Assembly (NCBI RefSeq): GCF_900323885.1
Contig: NZ_OOHJ01000018.1
Location: 496,001 to 560,000 of the forward strand
From: [Actinomadura] parvosata subsp. kistnae
GTDB taxonomy: Bacteria; Actinomycetota; Actinomycetes; Streptosporangiales; Streptosporangiaceae
Reading direction: 5' to 3'
DNA: 64,000 nt
In this document: positions 32,520-40,165 of the stretch, in pieces
Numbering within the stretch: position 1 is the stretch's first letter
Layout of the letters: each line of letters opens with the position of its first letter
The notes under the pieces: model-generated
The model's input: only the letters and a program-made list of their open reading frames with translations
Databases searched by the model: none
Told to the model about the DNA's origin: nothing
Translations under genes and position numbers: made by a program

Positions 32520-34943
32520 GTGCTCTCTATTCACCAGCGGATCGCCGCAGAGCTCGGCGTACGCGACGGGCAGGTGCAGGCGGCCGTCGACCTGCTCGAC
32601 GGCGGCGCGACCGTGCCGTTCATCGCGCGATACCGCAAAGAGGCCACCGGCGCCCTCGACGACGCGCAACTGCGCACGCTGGAGGAGCGGCTGCGTTACC
32701 TGCGCGAGCTTGAGGAGCGCAGGGCGGCGATCCTGGAGTCCATCGAGTCTCAGGGCAAGCTCGACGACGAGCTGTGCGAGCAGATCATGGCCGCCGAGAC
32801 CAAGGCCCGGCTCGAGGACATCTACCTGCCCTACAAGCCGAAGCGGCGCACCAAGGCGCAGATCGCGCGCGAGCTGGGGCTGGAGCCGCTGGCCGACCAG
32901 CTTCTGGCCGACCCCAATCTCGACCCGGTGGCCACCGCCGAGGCGTTCGTCACCGAGGGCGTGGCCGACGCGGGCGCGGCGCTCGAAGGCGCCAGGGCGA
33001 TCCTGATCGAGCGCTTCGCCGAAGACGCCGACCTGATCGGCGGGCTGCGCGAGCAGTTCTGGGAGCGCGGGCGGCTGGTGTCGCGGGTGCGCGAGGGCAA
33101 GGAGGAGGCGGGGGCCAAGTTCTCCGACTACTTCGAGTTCGGCGAGCCGTTCACGAAGCTGCCCTCGCACCGGATCCTGGCGATGTTCAGGGGCGAGAAG
33201 GAGGAGGTGCTGTCGGTCACGCTCGAGCCCGACGACAGCCCCGACTACGAGCTGCGCATCGCCTCCCGGTTCGGCGTCTCCGACCAGGGCCGCCCGGCCG
33301 ACAAGTGGCTCACCGAGACCGTGCGCTGGGCCTGGCGCACCCGCATCCTCGTGCACCTGGGCATCGACCTGCGCATGCGCCTGTGGCAGGCGGCCGAAGA
33401 CGAGGCGGTGCGCGTCTTCGCCGCCAACCTGCGCGACCTGCTGCTCGCCGCCCCGGCCGGCGCACGGCCGACGATGGGTCTCGACCCCGGCCTGCGTACG
33501 GGTGTGAAGGTCGCCGTGGTCGACGCCACCGGCAAGGTCGTCGAGACCGCCACCATCTACCCGCACGAGCCCAAGCGGCAGTGGGACCAGTCGCTCGCGG
33601 TGCTGGGCGCGCTCGCGCAGCGGCACGGCGTCGAGCTGATCGCCATCGGTAACGGCACGGCCTCCCGCGAGACCGACAAGCTGGCCGGCGAGCTGGTCAA
33701 GCACATGCCGTCGCTCACCAAGATCGTGGTCTCCGAGGCGGGCGCGTCGGTCTACTCGGCCTCCCCCTACGCCTCGCAGGAGCTGCCCGACCTCGACGTG
33801 TCGCTGCGCGGCGCCGTCTCCATCGCCCGCCGCCTGCAAGACCCGCTGGCCGAGCTGGTCAAGATCGACCCCAAGTCGATCGGCGTCGGCCAATACCAGC
33901 ACGACCTGGCCGAGTCCAAGCTCTCCCGCTCGCTCGACGCGGTCGTGGAAGACGCCGTGAACGCCGTCGGCGTCGACGTCAACACCGCCTCGGCGCCGCT
34001 GCTCACCCGCGTGTCCGGCATCGGCTCCACGCTCGCGGAGAGCATCGTCCGCCACCGCGACGCCAACGGCCCCTTCCGCACCCGCTCGGCGCTCAAGAGC
34101 GTGCCCAGGCTCGGCCCGAAGGCGTTCGAGCAGTGCGCCGGCTTCCTGCGCATCCGCGGCGGCGACGACCCGCTCGACATGTCCGCCGTGCACCCCGAGT
34201 CGTACCCGGTGGTCCGCCGCATCCTCACCTCCGCCAAGACCGACCTCAAGTCGCTCATCGGCAACACCGCGGCCCTGCGCACCCTGCGCCCCGAGGACTT
34301 CACCGACGACACCTTCGGCCTGCCCACGGTCACCGACATCCTGCGTGAGCTGGAGAAGCCCGGCCGCGACCCGCGCCCCGCCTTCAAGACCGCCACCTTC
34401 AAGGAAGGCGTCGAGAAGATCTCCGACCTCACGTCCGGCATGATCCTGGAGGGCGTGGTCACCAACGTCGCGGCGTTCGGCGCGTTCGTCGACATCGGCG
34501 TCCACCAGGACGGCCTGGTGCACGTGTCGGCCATGTCCCGCACCTACGTCAAAGACCCGCGCGACGTGGTCAAGCCCGGCGACATCGTCCGCGTCAAGGT
34601 CCTCGACGTGGACATCCCCCGCAAGCGCATCTCTCTGACCCTCCGCCTGGAGGACGAGACCGCCGCCCAGCAGCAGAACGGCGACAGCCCCCGCCGGGGC
34701 GCGGGCGCCGGCCGTCAGGGTGGCCGTGACGGTGGTCGCGGTGCGGGTGGCCGTGACGGCGGGCGTGGTGACGGCGGTCGCGGCAAGGGCGATGGGCAGC
34801 GTGGCGGCGGCGACGGCGGGCAGCGTGGTCGCGGCGACGGTGGCGGCGGCCGGGGTGGCCAGCGCCGCCAGGACCGCCCCGCCCCGACCGGCGCCATGGC
34901 GGAAGCCCTCCGCAAGGCCGGCCTGACCGGCGACAACCGCTGA
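32520..34943 (+). CDS. tex: Tex family transcription accessory / RNA-binding protein
   Basis: 807 residues, GTG start preceded by AAAGGCAGG. Domain order matches Tex: N-terminal helical region (FIARYRKEATGALDDAQL), YqgF/RNase H-like domain (GLDPGLRTGVKVAVVD about 320, IAIGNGTASRETD), helix-hairpin-helix repeats (about 495-550) and a C-terminal S1 domain (GMILEGVVTNVAAFGAFVDI, about 640-710). Tex binds nucleic acid and associates with transcription and RNA processing. A disordered tail of Gly/Arg/Asp repeats (GRDGGRGAGG-type, about 724-784) follows the S1 domain, resembling RGG RNA-binding tails and absent from the shorter enterobacterial and Bordetella proteins as I know them. A strong hairpin follows the stop. 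Confidence 0.94.
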   Translation: MLSIHQRIAAELGVRDGQVQAAVDLLDGGATVPFIARYRKEATGALDDAQLRTLEERLRYLRELEERRAAILESIESQGKLDDELCEQIMAAETKARLEDIYLPYKPKRRTKAQIARELGLEPLADQLLADPNLDPVATAEAFVTEGVADAGAALEGARAILIERFAEDADLIGGLREQFWERGRLVSRVREGKEEAGAKFSDYFEFGEPFTKLPSHRILAMFRGEKEEVLSVTLEPDDSPDYELRIASRFGVSDQGRPADKWLTETVRWAWRTRILVHLGIDLRMRLWQAAEDEAVRVFAANLRDLLLAAPAGARPTMGLDPGLRTGVKVAVVDATGKVVETATIYPHEPKRQWDQSLAVLGALAQRHGVELIAIGNGTASRETDKLAGELVKHMPSLTKIVVSEAGASVYSASPYASQELPDLDVSLRGAVSIARRLQDPLAELVKIDPKSIGVGQYQHDLAESKLSRSLDAVVEDAVNAVGVDVNTASAPLLTRVSGIGSTLAESIVRHRDANGPFRTRSALKSVPRLGPKAFEQCAGFLRIRGGDDPLDMSAVHPESYPVVRRILTSAKTDLKSLIGNTAALRTLRPEDFTDDTFGLPTVTDILRELEKPGRDPRPAFKTATFKEGVEKISDLTSGMILEGVVTNVAAFGAFVDIGVHQDGLVHVSAMSRTYVKDPRDVVKPGDIVRVKVLDVDIPRKRISLTLRLEDETAAQQQNGDSPRRGAGAGRQGGRDGGRGAGGRDGGRGDGGRGKGDGQRGGGDGGQRGRGDGGGGRGGQRRQDRPAPTGAMAEALRKAGLTGDNR

Positions 34944-34965
34944 CCGACATAGACCGGAAGAGGAA

Positions 34966-35008
34966 CGGCGTACTGCCCCGGCATCTGCACTGCCAGGGCA
35001 GTACGCCG
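34966..35008 (+). terminator. Strong stem-loop after tex
   Basis: CGGCGTACTGCCC (34966-34978) pairs perfectly with GGGCAGTACGCCG (34996-35008), a 13-bp stem with a 17-base loop, 23 bases after the tex stop. There is no T run. The rest of the 287-bp gap to 35230 shows only a leaderless -10 at its right end. Confidence 0.7.
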
Positions 35009-35218
35009 CGCTGAGGTGCCGGGACGTGGAGCGCCATGGTTGCCACTCGGTCAGCGTCGCAGGCGTCATCCTCGACGCCCATGGCAGGGTTCGGTGCATC
35101 ATCGCCTCTCGGGGCGGATCGGCCGGTGCGATGGGCGGCGTCCGCTATCCGCCGTTCTCGACCCGCCGTTGTGATTGGGCTGAGCGCGTAGTCGAGCCCC
35201 GGGGTGGTGGGGTGGCGA

Positions 35219-35230
35219 TACGGTCTAGAG
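35219..35230 (+). promoter_or_regulatory. Leaderless -10 before the GTG at 35231
   Basis: TACGGT (35219-35224), 6 bases, GTG. The same TACGGT element precedes the GTG of the VOC gene at 36355. Confidence 0.45.
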
Positions 35231-36292
35231 GTGAGCACGACGATGTTCGACACCGCGATCACTCAGGCCCGCGACCTGCTCCGATGGCGTTCCCCGCTGC
35301 GCACGGAGCTCTGGGCCGCCCGCCTCACGGGCGAGCTGGAGGCGTCGGAGCAGGAAGATGTGCCCGGACGGGTGGCGGCGTTCCTGCGGCGGCTGGCGAA
35401 GGACGGGAGCCCGGAGGCGCGTCTCACCCTTGCCGCCCTGGCGATCGTGAACGGTCCTGCCGAGCCGGAAGATCGTGAGGAGCGGCCCTACACGATGGCC
35501 GGGGAGGGTGTGGCGGTCAGCCTGCCCGGGTGGGTGGCGCGGATGGGGCGCGTGACCTGCGACGGCGGCTGGTACGGGAAGGGCGATCCCTACGGGGAGC
35601 AGGTGCTGGCGGCCCTGTCCTTCCGGTACGACAACGGCAAGGAGCCGCACGTCCTTGTCGTGGGCATCGATCAGCCCAGCGGCGGGCTGGCCGTGGACGC
35701 GGTGGTCGAAGAGGCGAAGTTCCTTGATGAGCTGGAGCTGCGGCCTACGCCGCCGGAGAGCGTGGCGGCGCGGATCCTGGATGCGTTCGAGCTGACCGAC
35801 CGGGTCTTGGGGGCGCAGGTGGCTGACACGTTGCCGGGTGTGCGGCCGTTCGCGATCGCCCGTGCTCGGTCCTTGCTCACCCGTACGCACGACGCCTCGC
35901 CGGGGCACGCCGACGGTGGCGTGCCGGGACGCGCGAGAGACACCGCGTCGGAGATCACCCTGCACGGGCTGCCTGATGTGCCCGGTGCACGGGAGGCGTT
36001 CGGGAAGCTGGTCGAGTTCGTGGGCGACCGGCCGTTGTGGTGGAGCCCGGCTCGGGTGTCGCAGTTCCTGACGCGGTGGCTGCCCAGGGAGGCGATCCTC
36101 AGCGAGGAGGCCATTACTGCGATGCCGGAGGTGGTGCGGGCCTGGAGCCGGCAGCAGGGTGGGCAGCCGGAGGTGTTGCGGCGGGTCGATGAGGAGGCGC
36201 CGCGTCTGGCTGCGCTCATGGCCGATGAGTCGTTGGCGTCCCTTCAGAAGCGGCTGGCTCAGGCGGGCGATGCGCGGTCTGGGCGTGACTGA
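35231..36292 (+). CDS. Hypothetical actinobacterial protein
   Basis: 353 residues from GTG 35231, chosen because a TACGGT -10 lies six bases before it and no RBS supports the longer frame. No signal peptide or membrane segment. The N-terminal third (FDTAITQARDLLRWRSPLRTELWAARLTGEL) and the middle (EPHVLVVGIDQPSGGLAVDAVVEEAKFLDELE) are ordinary soluble sequence with alternating helix and strand character; LWWSPARVSQFLTRWLPREAI near residue 275 is notable for Trp content. I do not recognise the family. Codon use matches the host. It stands between tex and a VOC-fold gene on the same strand. Confidence 0.7.
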   Translation: MSTTMFDTAITQARDLLRWRSPLRTELWAARLTGELEASEQEDVPGRVAAFLRRLAKDGSPEARLTLAALAIVNGPAEPEDREERPYTMAGEGVAVSLPGWVARMGRVTCDGGWYGKGDPYGEQVLAALSFRYDNGKEPHVLVVGIDQPSGGLAVDAVVEEAKFLDELELRPTPPESVAARILDAFELTDRVLGAQVADTLPGVRPFAIARARSLLTRTHDASPGHADGGVPGRARDTASEITLHGLPDVPGAREAFGKLVEFVGDRPLWWSPARVSQFLTRWLPREAILSEEAITAMPEVVRAWSRQQGGQPEVLRRVDEEAPRLAALMADESLASLQKRLAQAGDARSGRD

Positions 36293-36354
36293 GGGCTGTT
36301 GTGTGCGGCGGAGGTGTCGCCTGACGTCCAAGGGCGGCCTTGTACGGTGCTCAT

Positions 36355-36738
36355 GTGGAGATCGACCGGCTTGATCATCTCGTGCTGACCGTCTCCGATC
36401 TTGATGCGACGGTTGCCTTCTACACCCAGGTGCTGGGGATGGAGGCGGTGACGTTCGGCGAGGGGCGTCGGGCGCTCAGGTTCGGGCGCAGCAAGATCAA
36501 TCTGCATGAGGCCGGGCACGAGTTCGAGCCCAAGGCGGCCCGGCCGGTGCCGGGGAGTGCCGATCTGTGCCTCATCGTCGCCGAGTCGATGGAGACAATC
36601 GTGGCCGAGTTGGGGGCGCACGGTGTCGAGATTGAAGAGGGGCCGGTGGGGCGTACCGGGGCGACTGGGGGGATTCTCAGCGTGTATGTCCGCGATCCGG
36701 ATGGGAACCTCATCGAGCTCAGCACCTATGGGGATTGA
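36355..36738 (+). CDS. VOC (glyoxalase/bleomycin-resistance fold) protein
   Basis: 127 residues, GTG start 7 bases after TACGGT (36342-36347), leaderless. Two beta-alpha-beta-beta-beta repeats: IDRLDHLVLTVSDLDATVAFY with the metal His early, then VYVRDPDGNLIELSTY with the metal Glu at the end. The intact His/Glu positions suggest a metal enzyme (dioxygenase, glyoxalase or fosfomycin-type thiol transferase) rather than a simple binding protein. Substrate unknown. It precedes a 142-bp repeat gap. Confidence 0.85.
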   Translation: MEIDRLDHLVLTVSDLDATVAFYTQVLGMEAVTFGEGRRALRFGRSKINLHEAGHEFEPKAARPVPGSADLCLIVAESMETIVAELGAHGVEIEEGPVGRTGATGGILSVYVRDPDGNLIELSTYGD

Positions 36739-37142
36739 GTCTTCCGATGGCCTTGGTTTCAAGGCCTCTGTTTGCAGCCGTTGGTAACCGGGCCACGGGT
36801 TCGCGAGTGCGCCGTCAGGCGTGGCGTTGCGCCGTCAGGCGCCTGGGCGAAGCGTCTGAGCTTCATCGCGCGTAAGCGCCCCCTCGCGAAGCCCTTTCCG
36901 GGTGGGCATTCGACGGGCAATCACCCCATCGGGCAACGGGTGGGCGAGAGCGCCGGAGGCGCGGGGGGTTGCGCCGTCAGGCGCCTGAGCAAAGCGTCTG
37001 AGCCCCATCGCGCGTAAGCGCCCCCCTGCGAAGCCCTTTCCGGGTGGGCATTCGACGGGCAACCACCCCATCGAGCCACGGGTGGGTGGCCGGAGGGGTA
37101 AGGCGAGGCGAGTGCAGGAGGTGGGGGTAGGGGGAGGCGGGC
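36739..37142. repeat. 142-bp direct repeat, about 2.3 copies, between convergent genes
   Basis: Copy 1 starts at 36826 (GTTGCGCCGTCAGGCGCCTG) and copy 2 at 36968, period 142 bp; copy 2 ends at about 37089. A truncated third copy end is visible at about 36791-36825. Copies share long blocks such as GCGAAGCCCTTTCCGGGTGG and differ at a few positions. No gene is credible in this 404-bp gap. Confidence 0.9.
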
Positions 37143-37892
37143 TTACGGTGGTTGGTCGTGGGGGCAGGCGTAGGCCGTTCTGGAGGCGAGTTGCCAGGTT
37201 TCGACCGGGGTGCCGCAGCGGCGGCAGTGCTCGCGTTTGTAGACCCAGCGCTCGTCCGGCGCCGACGGGTCGCTGACCACCTGCCCGGCGTCCCTCCCCA
37301 GGGCGAGGTACGTGGCCGCCGCCTCCCACAGCCGCAGTGCCGTGGACGCGTCCACGTTGCGCGTGCCGGGGTGGATGCCCACGAGGAACAGCAGTTCGGC
37401 TCGCCAGGCGTTCCCGATGCCGGCCCACACCCCCTGGTCGAGCACGCCGGCCCCCACCGGGCCGCGGAAGGAGGTCAGGCGTCGTACCGCCTCCGATGGG
37501 GAGGCGTCGTCGCGTAGCGGGTCGGGGCCGAGTGAGTCGCGCAGTGTTGCGACGGCCGGCGCGTCCATGGGCTCGCAGCGGATGGGGGCTATGAGGTCGT
37601 AGGCCGTGTTGTCGGTGGCCAGGCGCAGGCGGGTGCCGGGCCGGGGCGGGGTCGTGGGATCGTCGTGGTGCAGGTAGATGCCGCGCATGCCCAGGTGCAC
37701 GTGGATGGCGGGCAGGCCGTTCTCGAAGTGGTACAGGAGGTGCTTGCCGAGCGCCTCCACCTCCGTCAGCGTCCGCCCGTCGTACGGTCCCGCCTCGAAG
37801 CGGCCTTGCGGGCTGGAGGCGCGGACGGTCCGGCCGGACAGGGCGGTGTGCTGCTCGCGGGCGTGCCGGTGGATGAGGTGACCTTCGGGCAT
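37143..37892 (-). CDS. Fpg/Nei family DNA glycosylase (Nei2-like)
   Basis: 249 residues from the ATG at 37892, giving the MPEGH start of Nei-type enzymes (catalytic Pro after Met removal, Glu). KHLLYHFENGLPAIHVHLGM, a helix-two-turn-helix (GVLDQGVWAGIGNAWRAELL) and a C-terminal zinc-finger region are present. The finger reads CRRCG then YACPHDQ: the fourth Cys expected in CPxCQ is Asp, with His next to it, so zinc binding may be altered. The enzyme removes oxidised bases in base-excision repair. The frame extends 171 bases upstream through repeats and is not used. TAGACC 7 bases before the ATG may be a leaderless -10. Confidence 0.85.
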   Translation of the reverse strand: MPEGHLIHRHAREQHTALSGRTVRASSPQGRFEAGPYDGRTLTEVEALGKHLLYHFENGLPAIHVHLGMRGIYLHHDDPTTPPRPGTRLRLATDNTAYDLIAPIRCEPMDAPAVATLRDSLGPDPLRDDASPSEAVRRLTSFRGPVGAGVLDQGVWAGIGNAWRAELLFLVGIHPGTRNVDASTALRLWEAAATYLALGRDAGQVVSDPSAPDERWVYKREHCRRCGTPVETWQLASRTAYACPHDQPP

Positions 37893-37929
37893 GCCAAAGG
37901 GTCTACCCGCGCCCGGCCCCGCCGCGCCG

Positions 37930-38100
37930 AAGGCCACCCCGCCATGACAAGGCCACCCCGCCATGACAGGGCTATCCCGCGAGCTGCGCCGCCGCGCCCC
38001 AGGGCTACCCCACGAGCCAGGCCGCCGCGCTAGAGGGCTATCCCACCAGCTGGGCCGCCCCACCGAAGGGCTATCCCGCGAGCTGGGCCGCCGCGCTGGC
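37930..38100. repeat. 33-bp tandem repeats seeded at a tetR stop codon (plus a 19-bp pair)
   Basis: Units of exactly 33 bp start at 37969, 38002, 38035 and 38068, each beginning GGGCTA(T/C)CCC. The last (38068-38100) is the genuine gene end, with stop codon (38071-38073) and last nine sense codons of the minus-strand TetR gene. Left of these, AAGGCCACCCCGCCATGAC occurs twice in tandem (37930-37967). Confidence 0.93.
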
Positions 38101-38769
38101 GAGGAGCAGGTCGAGGGCTGTCGGGTAGGCGCTGTCGTTCATCCGGGCCACCAGCAGCGGTGCCGTGGCCGCGATGTTGGGGTGGGTGCTGGCGGGCAGC
38201 CGGGCGTACGTGTCACGCCACACCTCCTCGTCGGCCTCCCGGGCCGCCTTGGGTAGGGCGAGGGTGGCGGCGTCGAGGATGGCGAAGGCGAGGCTCTGGT
38301 CGATGAACGCGTGGTAGATGCGCACGGCGTCGGCGTCGGGGAAGCCGGCTCCGCGCAGGATGCCGAGGATGGTCTCGTCGCTGGCGACCTCGTTGGGTCG
38401 GCCGGTGACGCGGCTGGCGGTGAGGACGGCGGCCTGCGGGTGGGCGAGGTAGGCGTTGTGGATGCGCAGGCCGAGCTCGCGGAGGTCGGCCTGCCAGTCG
38501 CCGCTGGGTGAGAAGGAGGCCATGGCGCGGCCGAACAGTTCGTCGGCGATGGCGAGGATGAGGTCGTCCATGCCGCGGAAGTACCGGTAGACGGTGCTGG
38601 CGTCGGCGCCGAGGGCGAGGCCGAGGCGGCGGGCGGTGAGGCCGGCGGGGCCGTGCTCGCGCAGCATGCGCAGCGCGGTCTCGACGATGTGGGCGTGGGT
38701 GAGCACCTGTCCCTGTTTGGTGGGACGCCGCCGCCGGCGGGCCGCTTCCGGCACGACGCGTTTGGCCAT
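38071..38769 (-). CDS. TetR family regulator of the saccharopine-dehydrogenase-like operon
   Basis: 232 residues, longer than average because of a basic N-terminal arm (EAARRRRRPTKQGQ). HTH: ALRMLREHGPAGLTARRLGL and ALGADASTVYRYFRGMDDL (about 33-70). The C-terminal half is helical with TASRVTGRPNEVASDETILG. ATG 38769 has a good RBS (GGGAGG, 6 bases). It is divergent from the saccharopine-dehydrogenase-like gene with a CAACG/CGTTG dyad in the shared promoter, so it is likely a local repressor. Its last codons form the unit of a 33-bp downstream repeat array. Confidence 0.87.
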   Translation of the reverse strand: MAKRVVPEAARRRRRPTKQGQVLTHAHIVETALRMLREHGPAGLTARRLGLALGADASTVYRYFRGMDDLILAIADELFGRAMASFSPSGDWQADLRELGLRIHNAYLAHPQAAVLTASRVTGRPNEVASDETILGILRGAGFPDADAVRIYHAFIDQSLAFAILDAATLALPKAAREADEEVWRDTYARLPASTHPNIAATAPLLVARMNDSAYPTALDLLLASAAAQLAG

Positions 38770-38787
38770 GGAACGCCTCCCTTATGC

Positions 38788-38825
38788 CAACGCCATTGAC
38801 GTTGTTGAGCATACGAGCGTTTGAT
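38788..38825 (+). promoter_or_regulatory. TetR operator overlapping a -35/-10 promoter
   Basis: CAACG-ccattga-CGTTG (38788-38804) is an inverted repeat. It overlaps TTGACG (38796-38801), followed after 18 bases by TTTGAT (38820-38825), a plausible promoter for the plus-strand operon. AAAAGGGGATC is the RBS before ATG 38870. Confidence 0.55.
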
Positions 38826-38869
38826 GTACGACACACCCCCAAAAAAGCCATAAAAGGGGATCTATCGTC

Positions 38870-40090
38870 ATGCGTATCCTTCTCGTTGGAGCAGGCGGTG
38901 TGGGAACCGCCATCACCCGGATCGCCGCCCGCCGACATTTCTTCGACCACATGGTGGTCGCCGACTACGACCTCCCCCGCGCCAAGGCCGCCGTCGCCGC
39001 GCTCGGTGACGAGGCCGCCCGGTTCACCCCCGTCCGGATCGACGCCGCCGACACCGCCGCCGTCACCGCGCTGCTGGCCGAGCACCGCTGCGACGTCCTG
39101 CTCAACGCCACCGACCCCCGCTTCGTGCTGCCGCTGTTCGACGCCGCGCTGGCCGCCGGGGCCGACTATCTCGACATGGCCATGTCGATGTCGAAGCCGC
39201 ACCCCGATCGCCCGTACGAGGAGGTGGGGGTGAAGCTGGGCGACGAGCAGTTCGCCCGCGCGCCCGAGTGGGCCGCCAAGGGCCGGCTGGCGCTGGTCGG
39301 CATGGGCGTCGAGCCCGGCCTGGCCGACGTCTTCGCCCGCTACGCCGCCGACGAGCTCTTCGACGAGATCGAGGAGATCGGCATCAGGGACGGCGCGAAC
39401 CTCACTGTCGACGGCTACGACTTCGCCCCCTCCTTCTCCATCTGGACCACGATCGAGGAGTGCCTCAACCCGCCGCTGATCTACGAGCAGGGCCGTGGCT
39501 GGTACACGACGGAGCCGTTCAGCGAGCCAGAGATCTTCGACTTCCCCGACGGCATCGGCCCCGTGGAGTGCGTGAACGTCGAGCACGAGGAGGTCGTGCT
39601 GGTGCCGCGGTGGATCCCGGCGCAGCGGGTGACGTTCAAGTACGGGCTCGGCGAGGAGTTCATCGGCACCCTCAAGACGCTGCACGCGCTGGGCGTGGAC
39701 CGGACGGAGCCGGTCGCGGTCAGGACCGACCAGGGCACCGCCAAGGTGTCGCCCCGGGACGTGGTCGCCGCCGTGCTGCCCGACCCGGCCGAGCTGGGCG
39801 CGCGCATGCACGGCAAGACCTGCGCGGGCACCTGGGTCAAGGGCGTCAAGGACGGCCGGCCCCGCGAGGTGTACCTCTACCACGTGGTGGACAACCAGTG
39901 GTCGATGCGCGAGTACGGCTCGCAGGCGGTCGTCTGGCAGACCGCGGTCAACCCGGTGATCGCCCTGGAGCTGCTGGCCGGCGGCGTGTGGCGGGGCACG
40001 GGCGTGCTGGGGCCGGAGGCGTTCGAGCCGCGCCCGTTCCTGGACCTGCTGGTCGAGTACGGCTCACCGTGGGGCCTGCGGGAGCAGTGA
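38870..40090 (+). CDS. Saccharopine dehydrogenase family NAD(P)-dependent enzyme
   Basis: 406 residues. Rossmann start MRILLVGAGGVGTAITRIAA, then DVLLNATDPRFVLPLFDAAL and GADYLDMAMSMSKPHPDRP, typical of saccharopine-dehydrogenase/carboxynorspermidine-synthase proteins; the C-terminal domain has FEPRPFLDLLVEYGSPWGLRE. These enzymes make or split a secondary amine between two amino compounds. The exact substrate is open; a role in polyamine or amino-acid catabolism is possible. It is under probable control of the divergent TetR and is followed by IlvD. Confidence 0.82.
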   Translation: MRILLVGAGGVGTAITRIAARRHFFDHMVVADYDLPRAKAAVAALGDEAARFTPVRIDAADTAAVTALLAEHRCDVLLNATDPRFVLPLFDAALAAGADYLDMAMSMSKPHPDRPYEEVGVKLGDEQFARAPEWAAKGRLALVGMGVEPGLADVFARYAADELFDEIEEIGIRDGANLTVDGYDFAPSFSIWTTIEECLNPPLIYEQGRGWYTTEPFSEPEIFDFPDGIGPVECVNVEHEEVVLVPRWIPAQRVTFKYGLGEEFIGTLKTLHALGVDRTEPVAVRTDQGTAKVSPRDVVAAVLPDPAELGARMHGKTCAGTWVKGVKDGRPREVYLYHVVDNQWSMREYGSQAVVWQTAVNPVIALELLAGGVWRGTGVLGPEAFEPRPFLDLLVEYGSPWGLREQ

Positions 40091-40165
40091 GGGGGGCCGG
40101 GAGCCGCCACCCGATCCGGACATTGGATCATTGAGGTGCCGCAACCCGTACATCGGAGGAACCTC

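Noticed and set aside
31083..35102. 1339-codon open frame antisense to tex and the amidohydrolase
   Set aside because: It mirrors the codon structure of strongly supported plus-strand genes and has no domain or RBS; high-GC antisense artefact.
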